NCBI GenBank assembly: GCA_003427395.1
Contig: BFEA01000001.1
Span: 5,221,824-5,242,795 of the forward strand
Direction of reading: 5' to 3'
Length of the DNA: 20,972 bases
Source: Chara braunii
Taxonomy: Eukaryota; Streptophyta; Charophyceae; Charales; Characeae
In this document: piece after piece, positions 8,973 through 16,568 of the stretch
Numbering within the stretch: the first letter of the stretch is position 1
How the letters are laid out: the number at the start of each line of letters is the position of its first letter
The notes under the pieces: generated by a model
Database searches by the model: none
What the model was told of the DNA's origin: nothing
Seen by the model: only the letters and a program-made list of their open reading frames with translations
Position numbers and translations under genes: made by a program

Positions 8973-9001
8973 GGGCTCGGGTCGCTAGTCGGACCGAGCC
9001 C
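8973..9001. repeat. 8-bp GC-rich hairpin
   Basis: GGGCTCGG at 8973-8980 pairs exactly with CCGAGCCC at 8994-9001 around a 13-nt loop. It is about 50 bp upstream of the plus-strand tRNA-like head. Confidence 0.7.
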
Positions 9002-9049
9002 CGAGCCATTGCTCTATAGATACCAGAGCAGTTCCCCTTCTACTCGAAG

Positions 9050-9117
9050 TGGGAGTTAGCTCAATAGCTTTTGTGTTGTTTGCTAAACCAAGGATGCGGG
9101 GATCAAGGCCTACTGAC
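9050..9117 (+). promoter_or_regulatory. tRNA-like Pol III promoter head (SINE-like or tRNA relic)
   Basis: TAGCTCAATAG at 9057-9067 matches the A-box consensus TRGYNNANNNG. GGATCAAGGCC at 9100-9110 matches the B-box GGTTCRANNCC with one change. The 32-nt gap is normal for a tRNA. A TTGCTAA word lies at the expected anticodon-loop place. The acceptor arms do not pair, so this is not a working tRNA gene. A SINE head or decayed tRNA is more likely. Confidence 0.5.
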
Positions 9118-9125
9118 CATGAGCT

Positions 9126-9147
9126 AGCTCCTTTTTGGCAAGGAGCT
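9126..9147. repeat. 8-bp hairpin between two tRNA-like heads
   Basis: AGCTCCTT pairs exactly with AAGGAGCT across a 6-nt loop. Confidence 0.8.
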
Positions 9148-9164
9148 CAGCTACACTTTACCCC

Positions 9165-9240
9165 GTGATCGTACGATCGGGACTTGAACCCGCGACCTTA
9201 GCGTTACGGCTAGTTAGAGACTATTTGGCCAGTTGAAGTC
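9165..9240 (-). promoter_or_regulatory. tRNA-like Pol III promoter head (SINE-like or tRNA relic)
   Basis: On the minus strand TGGCCAAATAG matches the A-box exactly and GGTTCAAGTCC matches the B-box exactly. They lie 30 nt apart, with GCTAAGGTCGCG just before the B-box as in many tRNAs. The T-stem forms (CGGG/CCCG) but the acceptor arms do not, so it is not an intact tRNA. It points toward the plus-strand head at 9050. The 12-bp palindrome GATCGTACGATC at 9167-9178 lies at its inner end. Confidence 0.6.
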
Positions 9241-9298
9241 TGAGCCGTTGCTGTAACGCAGTCCCGCCACTTGGCAAGTTGGGGTGGTTAGAAGTTAG

Positions 9299-9367
9299 AT
9301 TTTTTTATTTTTATTTTTTTAAGGATTAAATTTCCTTTTTTATTATTTTATTATTGTTTTTTTTTTT
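9299..9367. repeat. T-rich low-complexity tract
   Basis: Runs of T broken by A, about 90 percent A+T. On the minus strand it would be an A-rich tract upstream of the tRNA-like head at 9240, so it is not that element's 3' tail. Confidence 0.8.
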
Positions 9368-9743
9368 GACTCTTAGTTTTCAGATAGTTTGTTCTTATGA
9401 ATCTGCCGCGGGATCCGCGATAGATCTATCGACAAAGTACCTCGGTACGACACGGATCTCGACTTCGGAATCAAGAAGGTAGCCCGACGGAGTCGCGACC
9501 GACCACGACGCGAGAGGAAGCAGGGGACGTGTGGGAGTGCGCGAGCGAATAATTGGAGAATGGGCGCGGCGAGAAGAAACATACGCGGGGGATAGCGAAG
9601 AAAGACGCATACAGAGGGGGGGAGCAAGATAGAGATGGCCGCGCGGTAGAAGGAGGGCGCCGAGAGGTAGCACAACCAAGCAAGAAGGGGGATGGCCGCG
9701 CAGAAGAAAGGAGGCGCGAGGAAGAAAAAAGGAGGCGCAAAGA

Positions 9744-9831
9744 AGGAGAAGGAGGAGGAGGAGAAGAAGAAGAAGAAGAAGAAAAAGAAGAAGAAGAAGA
9801 AGAAGAAGAAGAAGAAGAAGAAGAGGAAAAG
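9744..9831. repeat. (GAA)n / (GGA)n purine tract
   Basis: Purine-only trinucleotide repeat. It opens long artificial frames (Lys/Glu on plus, Phe/Leu on minus) that I do not annotate as genes. Confidence 0.95.
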
Positions 9832-10370
9832 GAATGAAGGAGAAGAGAAGGGCGACGTACCTAAGGTTGCGGGGAGAGCGACTGCAACTTGTTTTGGTGT
9901 TGTTTTCGTGCTCGCACACACGACGGTTTCGGGAAGGTGTCGTGACTTAGTAAGGAGACTCGATGCGCTTTGCATCCGAGTGGCGCCAGGGAGCAATGGC
10001 GCCCGTGGTCTCGGCCCGACGTCTGCTGCTTACCATGTGCGAGGGCGGAGACTTACGGGGTGAGATGCAATTGTCGGTGGCGCCAGACTTATTGCAATAT
10101 GCGCACGTGCCTGTCTCATCCCGCATGCTGTGGTCTGGGCATGTTGAGCATCGGGACAAATCATGTTGCGTTGCGGTTCGGCTACGTTTGGTTGGAAGTT
10201 ATGACGGCTATCGTCCTCTATCTCTCGAACGGGTGATTACGACGACGTCAACGAAGAGGGAGATAAGCAGGTAGGTCTCCGATCTCGCAACTAACTTCAT
10301 TGCACGCCTATCCATAGAATGAGCAAAATTGAATAAATCTACCGCTCGAACATGGACATATACAGTTCTA
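9832..10370. other. GC-moderate stretch without a confident gene
   Basis: On the minus strand a 70-codon frame (10159-9947) has two CxxC pairs, and at about 10060 an ideal GTAAGT donor follows CATCTCACCCC. This could be an exon end, but I recognise no family. Confidence 0.2.
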
Positions 10371-10372
10371 CA

Positions 10373-10375
10373 CGC

Positions 10376-10440
<65 letters not shown>

Positions 10441-10604
10441 NNNNNNNNNNNNNNNNNNNNNNNNNNNNNNNNNNNNNNNNNNNNNNNNNNNNNNNNNNNN
10501 NNNNNNNNNNNNNNNNNNNNNNNNNNNNNNNNNNNNNNNNNNNNNNNNNNNNNNNNNNNNNNNNNNNNNNNNNNNNNNNNNNNNNNNNNNNNNNNNNNNN
10601 NNNN

Positions 10605-10682
<78 letters not shown>

Positions 10683-10700
10683 GAGAGAGAAAGAGAGTGA
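10373..10700. repeat. compound (CG)n-(TG)n-gap-(GA)n microsatellite with assembly gap
   Basis: Alternating CG, then about 25 TG units to 10440, then 164 Ns (10441-10604), then GA units to about 10700. The gap has different repeats on each side, so its true content and length are unknown. Confidence 0.97.
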
Positions 10701-10833
10701 GACTTACCTGGTCGGCGCAGATCGTCACCACTGCAGATCGGGCGGCCAGTTCCCAGGAGTTGAACGCACGCCCCTCGTCATGACTATATTAGATAGGAAA
10801 TATAACTAGGATACATCAAATTTACGAACTTTT

Positions 10834-10922
10834 GTTATTATTATTACTATTATTATTATTATTATTGTTAAATTATATTATTATTATTCTTATTTTTATT
10901 CTTCTTCTTCTTCTTCTTCTTC

Positions 10923-10963
<41 letters not shown>

Positions 10964-10985
10964 ATTATTATAATTATTATTTTGT
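10834..10985. repeat. (TTA)n-(TTC)n-(TTA)n microsatellite
   Basis: TTA units, an inner (TTC) block at about 10900-10923, then TTA units again with a few TAA interruptions. Confidence 0.97.
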
Positions 10986-11514
10986 TTAGTATTGTTGTAT
11001 GTGACTTCCCTCTCGTCTGTGGTCGTCTTCAAGATTGTGACCTTTCTCTTTTTGAAGTTGATCTCGTTGATTACAAATCTCTCTCTGAATCGTGATCTTA
11101 CGTTCCGATGGTGCATAACGACCTTGTTGGTGACCAACTGGAAAAGTAAATAGAAGGAGAGAAAGAGTCAATGTTCCCCATCCTCATTACTTCCCGCCCG
11201 TTTGCTTATTTTATGCTGATAAGTTTTCAATTTTTTGTCATTCAGTTAAATCTGGTTGTTATGACGACCAAATATAATCATAAGTACAGAAAACGGACGT
11301 ACACAGGGAACGTAGGGATTAAGGTATGCGTAAATAATGGGACAAAGGTGATTGGTCGTATGTGGAAAGGCCGGGTGAGAGAAGTAAACGCGAGTGAAAG
11401 TGGAGGTTGGCATAAAAAAAAGGAGGGACACAGGAACATGAGGGAAAAAATCAGAGGTGGCAGCAAGGCGGCAAGAGCAAAAAGGAGATGACCAAGAGGG
11501 AAAGAGATGGTGGA
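10986..11514. other. no gene recognised
   Basis: AT-leaning sequence with purine-rich plus-strand patches from 11380. Open frames here are short or run into the flanking repeats. Confidence 0.4.
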
Positions 11515-12122
11515 AACAAGATAACAGATAAACAAACAGACAGAAAACGATAGACAGGCAGACAGACAAACAGAAAACGAGAGAACGGACAAACAAACAG
11601 ACAGAAAACGAGAGAACAGACAAATAAACAGACAGAAAATGACAGACAGACAGACAAACAAAAAAAGATAGACAGACGGACTGTGACAGACAAACAGAAA
11701 GAGACAGAAAGTGACACAGAGTCACACAAACAGTCCAATAAGGACAACCTACACAAGTGACACACCGACATTGTGACACATACACAGACGCTGTGACACA
11801 CACACAGACGCTGTGACACACACACACAGTTACAGTGACACATATACACAGTGGACAGTGACACACACTCAGATACACAGTCACTCAGATGCAGGTGGCA
11901 CAGACACATAGTGCACAGTGACATACACAGTAAAAACACACAATCGCACTGTGACAGACACACATATACAATGAAACACACACAACCACGGTGACAGACA
12001 CAGTGTCACATATACGGTGACACAGATACACAGTCAAAGTGATACACACACAGATATACAGTGACACATACACAGTGGCACATGGAGAGAGACACATACG
12101 CGCAGAGAGTGAGACAGAGAGA
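11515..12122. repeat. 600-bp GACA/ACAC-rich degenerate satellite
   Basis: First half: varied CAGACAGACAAACAGAAAAC units, roughly 20-40 bp apart. Second half: GTGACACA units, with CACAGACGCTGTGACACACA occurring twice (each holding CACAG-ACG-CTGTG). The strand is strongly pyrimidine-poor in T, giving long Cys/Val/Ser frames on the minus strand that are composition artefacts. Confidence 0.9.
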
Positions 12123-12880
12123 GGGAAAAAAACCTCGCATACACTCACGGTGTACTTTAGTAGTGACGTCATGTACATTGGTCTGCAAAATCAAAGTGAG
12201 TCTGTCGTGTGAATGCGGTTGTAGAAGGGTAGGCAAGTAACACATGCAGGGCGCGGGGGCGTCAGTCTCCGTCAAATAGAGAGGAGCTACATTGGATACT
12301 GTGTTGGTGTGGCATAAGGACATGAACATTGGCTCAAGAGTTGATTATATTGTTGTTATTTGAACGAAATCTCAATGCATTTTTGCTCTCTGCTTGTACG
12401 TGACTACTTGGACACCTGTGTGATTCCACAACTTGCCTTTCTATATATCCTTCTCACTCATATTCCTTGCAAATATGTCTTTCATATTTATTTATTTATT
12501 TTAATTATTTTCTTTATCACCGAAGATAGCCGTAAGATTAGCCGAAATTTGACGTACCACGGGTAAACGATGTTGTCCGCAACCAATTGCGTGAGCAGTG
12601 CAGTGTGCAGCCAATCGAGAGAGCGAGGGTTGTGTTGTTAAACGAGTGAGTGAATGTTGAGTGGATGCGGCAGACTGTGTTGAATTGTGTGGTATGCTCG
12701 CACCTTGCCGTTGGAACTGGCCTACGGAGGGGGAGTTCACCTGCAGTCCAAAGAGTCGGACTTGCGACGTCTTGATAGTACCTCATCTTACGTCCCATGA
12801 CTGTTCGACGCTCTTTGGTAAGCTGGTCGGCGTGATGTGTCTGTGTGCCTTCCGCTATTATTCCTTACAATTGCTCGTCA
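12123..12880. other. no confident gene
   Basis: Mixed sequence. Frames of 70-107 codons exist on both strands but show no domain. A T-rich patch lies at 12485-12515. The stretch ends at the rRNA-like motif at 12888. Confidence 0.4.
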
Positions 12881-12887
12881 CGCCCTC

Positions 12888-12917
12888 TATCTGGTTGATC
12901 CTGCTGGTAGTCGTATG
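12888..12917 (+). other. sequence resembling the 5' end of 18S small-subunit rRNA
   Basis: Thirty bases beginning TATCTGGTTGATCCTGC and ending GTAGTCGTATG agree with the universal eukaryotic SSU rRNA start at 26 of 30 positions as I know it, and all four differences are transitions. The next words (ATAAACT, ACTGTGAA, TGCGA) occur in the same order as in SSU rRNA but with gaps. I could not find the other hallmark SSU segments (530 loop, 900 region, decoding region) downstream. This is therefore an rRNA-derived fragment or a mimic, not an ordinary rRNA gene. Confidence 0.55.
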
Positions 12918-13041
12918 ATAAACTATGCTCATTTAACTGTGAACCCTTTGCGAGTCGACTGTGAATATACTTGTCTTCTCCTTAACATCATGATCGGAAG
13001 GAAAGGGGTTTGAAATAAAAATCTAAGAGGAATTTAAGGAT

Positions 13042-13082
13042 GGAGGAAACTCGCGCTGAAGTAAGCGAGGTCTTTCCTCTCC
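13042..13082. repeat. two-level hairpin, upstream of the array
   Basis: GAGGAAA pairs with TTTCCTC (13043-13049 with 13073-13079). Immediately inside, CTCGC pairs with GCGAG (13050-13054 with 13065-13069). The two-stem plan is the same as in the array further on. Confidence 0.6.
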
Positions 13083-13332
13083 TCTTCCTATTCCACATAC
13101 TTTGTAGTACCGCCCTAGATTACTATGCATATAACTGTGTCTGACTATATGAATGTGCGACTTTCTTCTTGATTAAATCTGAGCTAGGAAAATGCTATGC
13201 ATACATGAGCAATGTTTGAAGTGATTCCGGGAGTTTTTGTATTGTGAGTACATGATGGAACGCGGATCCCATGCATGCCATTTCGTTGTCTGATTGTTAA
13301 AATGAGTTATGTATGGCTAACTATTTCTAGAA

Positions 13333-13381
13333 ACACATGGTGAGAACGGGAAACTCTCGTACAGGCTGTCTCACCGTGTGT
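13333..13381. repeat. 19-bp two-level hairpin
   Basis: ACACATGGTGAGA at 13333-13345 pairs along all 13 positions with 13369-13381 (one G-T pair). Inside, ACGGGA pairs with TCTCGT (13346-13351 with 13355-13360; one G-T) around a 3-nt loop, leaving an 8-nt bulge on the 3' side. It is the strongest single hairpin in this stretch. Confidence 0.75.
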
Positions 13382-13416
13382 ATGTTTATTTTGGGAAGAT
13401 GAGGCGGCACGAATGT

Positions 13417-13432
13417 GGACTTCGTGAAGTCC
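13417..13432. repeat. 6-bp hairpin with CGTG loop
   Basis: GGACTT, CGTG, AAGTCC: perfect pairing. The loop shares CGTG with the array loops downstream. Confidence 0.7.
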
Positions 13433-13648
13433 TGTCCTGCTTGATAGGATATTCTAACATTGATGGGGATTGAGGTCACCACATAAGTTATTGGATTGCG
13501 CATGGTTATGTATGTTTGATATTATTGATTGGCTAACCCATGACATATGTATGTATCAATGACGAAGCACTCTAATTAACGTTCACCTTCTCTAAGTTAC
13601 ACTGATTCAAGTTAAAAGTCAATTGAAGGTCTTATGATAAATATGTAT

Positions 13649-13735
13649 TGAGGTGAGAGTTTCCGTGTGAACTTCCTCATTAGGTGTTTCATTAAGTCAT
13701 TGGGATGTGACCTCATGTGGCCTGCTCGTCTGACT
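13649..13735. repeat. two hairpins with CGTG/CATG loops leading into the array
   Basis: At 13649-13679 TGAGG/CCTCA encloses AGTT/AACT with loop TCCGTGTG. At 13695-13735 AGTCA/TGACT encloses a GACC/GGCC inner stem (one mismatch) with loop TCATGT. Confidence 0.6.
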
Positions 13736-13765
13736 CTAAGACTTTCGATTGATCTAAGACACAAG

Positions 13766-14305
13766 GGGTACTTCTAAAGAAGTGAGGTCCCGAGAGACCC
13801 GCCTTATTACCCAAATCTTCTTTAAGTAAGTAAGGTGGTAATAGAAGGAGCGAGACCCCGTGAGGTCTGCCCTATTACCAATCAACACCAGGGGATGGTG
13901 ATAGGAGGAGCAAGGTTCCGTGAGGCATGCCCTATCGTCGACAAATCCTGGCAAAATGGTGATGGTGATAGGAGGAGCAAGGTCACATGAGGCCTGCCCT
14001 ATGGCTGACAAATCCTTGCAAAAGAGGATGGTATTAAGAGGAGTAGATCCCGTGAGATCTACCCTATTACCAAGTGGCGTCATACAGTGATAAGAGAAGC
14101 GAGACCCCGTGCAGTCCGCCTTATCACTTCCTTGCCTCTGAAGGAAAAAGAAGAAGGGCGAGGGTGAGAATCCTGTGTGATCTACCCTATTATGACAACT
14201 CTTATGAAAATCCTGCAAAGACTAACTCACTGATATGGTTTATTGTTTTATTCTACTAAGATGGAGGTAGAAGAATGTGACCCCGAGTGACCTGTGCTGC
14301 TACCT
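13766..14305 (+). ncRNA. array of about eight two-level hairpins (possible structured RNA)
   Basis: Modules span 13766-13812, 13836-13880, 13896-13940, 13963-14007, 14029-14072, 14086-14128, 14162-14187 and 14265-14305, spaced about 60-100 bp. Typical plan: outer 9-bp stem (TGGTAATAG/CTATTACCA), a GGAGCG linker, inner stem (AGACC/GGTCT), 6-nt loop CCGTGA, GCC, outer stem returns. Stems vary but pairing is kept: outer TGGTAATAG/CTATTACCA against AGTGATAAG/CTTATCACT; inner GGTC/GACC, GACC/GGTC, GATC/GATC. G-T pairs occur where exact complements are lost, which favours plus-strand RNA. The last two modules are weaker. A minus-strand frame (14218-13754) repeats RADLTGS because most modules share one phase, so a repetitive peptide is the alternative. 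I do not recognise the family. Confidence 0.55.
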
Positions 14306-14534
14306 TAACCTCTTGATTGATGTCAATTTTATGATTCAATTCCAGATGAGATCGATGTTGTTTTGCCTGAGCATGTCTTAAGTGGGGAATCACATGATGA
14401 GGGAGAAAGTATTGAAAATGTTAGCTTATACTTTCTTCTTTAGGCTACTTCCTCTAAAGATTGGTTTGATAAGAAGTTATATGTGTGATATGACAAACGG
14501 TTTTCATAAAGAGTTATGTTGAATAAACTTAATC

Positions 14535-14730
14535 ATTAGGTAGGATGGGAATATGTCTTATGCACAACCCCTTGATAATTCAAGCATTGAGGGGATCGTG
14601 CTCGATGAAGAGGGATAGGTTATGAGTCATACCTACCTAATGGGCATATGTCTTATGCACAACCCCTTGATAATTCAAGCATTGAGGGAGCGTGCTCCAT
14701 GAAGAGGGATAGGTTATGAGTCATACCTAT
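14535..14730 (+). repeat. 95-bp structured direct repeat, 2 copies
   Basis: ATATGTCTTATGCACAACCC begins at 14551 and again at 14646. Similarity runs to about 14730 with few changes. Unit 1 is enclosed by a perfect 10-bp inverted repeat (ATTAGGTAGG at 14535 and CCTACCTAAT at 14632). Each unit holds CTTGA-TAAT-TCAAG and a TATGAGTCATA palindrome. Unit 1 has ATCG-TGCT-CGAT where unit 2 has GGAG-CGTG-CTCC, again a sequence change that keeps a small stem. The layout could fold as a multi-branched RNA. Confidence 0.7.
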
Positions 14731-14989
14731 AGAAACTATTTCTAGTCAAAGCATAGTATGAACGAACGTTCATCGGTCGATTCAACCTGAATTGTAAGTT
14801 GCTCCGGGAGATCAGCGCCCCGATGTCCGCCACGTATACAAGTCAGTCTTAGGTGTTCAACCGCACATATGCCTATGCTACGGCGATCGAGAAAATGCCC
14901 TCGGCTGACCTACCTCTGCGATTGCATGTAAAAACTTTCGCACGTGGATCAGTAGCTCAATAGGGATACGTCCACCTAAGGAATGGTGA

Positions 14990-15006
14990 CAGCTTCCGCA
15001 GGTGAA
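14990..15006 (+). other. weak match to the 3' end of small-subunit rRNA
   Basis: TTCCGCAGGTGAA at 14994-15006 differs by one transition from the conserved TTCCGTAGGTGAA near the SSU rRNA 3' end, and is preceded by GTGACAGC where SSU rRNA has GTAACAAGG. It is same-strand and about 2.1 kb after the 5'-end-like motif. It is short enough to be chance. Confidence 0.3.
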
Positions 15007-15959
15007 GATGAGTTGTACCTCGTGGAACCTTTGTCCTGTTGCAGGTGGCTGCGAGAGGAATAGTTGGCGCGCACGGTTGAAGTTGGTCTTTGGTTGAAAC
15101 ACGTCTAAAACTCTTGCGTGATGCGACCACGAGGTCCGACACTAAAAATGTTTTACGTCTGGGTGTGGGACCGCCGCGCTCGACAACGCGCCTTAGCGAA
15201 CACGAGCAAAAGATAACATATCCATTTCCAGCCTCTTTCCTTTTTCTACTTCGGAATTCTGCATGGCCTAGTGAAAAATTTTGGCTTAGTAGTTCGTGCC
15301 AAACGATATTTGAAGTTTTGAATTCTTGATGACCATGTGGTGGCTAGCACATATAGATGAGAAGTTTCATCAAAGTAGGGATTTTGTACGCTCGTTGGTT
15401 TTTGCTTGGGTGCAAGGTGTAGTTGGACTCTGCCTCCTTCTTGCTTCACGCCCATTTCCCTTGCGCCTTAATTATGCTTTCAACTGTCATCTGCCCTTCT
15501 CCCCATTCTTGATCTTCGCGCTTAACTGTCTTATTCCTCTCCTGCTTCTTTTTGACACACGCATATCTTCTTACTTCCCTCGAGTCTGTTTGTCCAATAC
15601 AATGGAACCGGGACCGATGAGTGGAGCGTGGCTAAGTCCTCCATACCGTGATCCATGTATAATACCCGTAGGCACTTCCTCTCTACCTTCTTGCCTAATC
15701 CCGTTAATCTCATGTATGCACCTGCGGCTGCAAATTTATGAGGATCAGCTAACAGGACAACAGAGTGTTGTAAGAGGTGAGTAAACGAGTTAAAGAGTCC
15801 CTACAAACTCTCGACGGTCATGGGGGATTGACGTGTCCATGCAACGGACTGAAGGGCACGGGCGAACCTGGCTTGCTTGTCTTGGTTAAGCGGGGTGACG
15901 ACTATGGGGAATTGATGGTGTGATACGACGGATTGTCCACACCAAGTTGGGATATCTAG

Positions 15960-15960
<1 letters not shown>
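15007..15960. other. no confident gene
   Basis: Contains a plus-strand 152-codon frame (15326-15784) with a hydrophobic, Leu-rich middle and C/T-rich codons. I recognise no domain and the pyrimidine-rich composition can explain the open frame. Nothing else stands out. Confidence 0.35.

Positions 15961-15962
<2 letters not shown>

Positions 15963-16024
<62 letters not shown>
15963..16024. repeat. (AT)n-(AG)n microsatellite, left of the insertion
   Basis: AT units to about 15994, then AG units up to the start of the transposon. The AG tract resumes at 17243 on the other side. Confidence 0.95.
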
Positions 16025-16027
<3 letters not shown>

Positions 16028-16529
16028 ACTGGATTCATGAAAACCTAACAAAACGACAAAACCTCATATTTTTATAGAATGAAAAAGTAAAAGTCAAACT
16101 GTTATTTTTTACACAAAAAGATAGCGTTTTTAACTGTTTTTCGATAAAGGAGGCAAAAAACGAGGTGACAAGTCAACTCTTCCTCAAAATGTGCGAGAAA
16201 ACGCTTTCTTGCAAAATCATTTTATATGGCTATAAATTATTCTTAGTAGATTTGCAAAAAAAAAAAACTCAAATAGGACAATTCATAGGGACTATAAGGC
16301 AAACTTGAAAGATGTAAAAAAAAACGGATTTTGGTGAATACTCATTTATAGAACTATAAGCTAAGCTACCAGAGTGGCCCGGGGTCACTTGCCCGGCCGG
16401 GCCAAAATAATTAAAATAAATAAAAATAAATAAAATATTTTTGAATTTTATTTTTTATTTTAAATTTGGTGAAGAATTTTGATGTGACCCTGGGGCAAAA
16501 GTTGTTCAGTTTATGTTTCTATATAACGT

Positions 16530-16568
<39 letters not shown>

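Noticed and set aside
9373-9996. Minus-strand 207-codon frame with long Phe run
   Set aside because: The frame is opened by the (GAA)n tract; the Phe/Leu runs are composition, not a protein.
9947-10159. CxxC pairs resembling a retroviral-type zinc knuckle
   Set aside because: The spacing and the missing His do not fit CCHC; only a splice-donor-like GTAAGT nearby gives any support.
10329-10809. Overlapping frames of CV and ER dipeptides across the gap
   Set aside because: They translate (TG)n, Ns and (GA)n; no biological content.
11246-12178. Cys/Val/Ser-rich minus-strand frames up to 212 codons
   Set aside because: They are the reverse translation of the GACA/ACAC satellite.
13040-14310. 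Hammerhead ribozyme or group II intron domain V as the explanation of the hairpins
   Set aside because: I found no CTGANGA...GAAA core and no domain V-like AGC/GTT hairpin in the region.
14951-14961. A-box-like TAGCTCAATAG before the SSU 3'-like motif
   Set aside because: No B-box lies at a usable distance, so no tRNA-like unit is supported.
12888-15006. An intact 18S rRNA gene
   Set aside because: Universal internal segments such as the 530 loop and the AATTGACGG region are absent; only terminal motifs and a few short words match.
15326-15784. 152-codon hydrophobic plus-strand frame
   Set aside because: Pyrimidine-rich composition explains the open frame and the Leu/Pro content; no domain.
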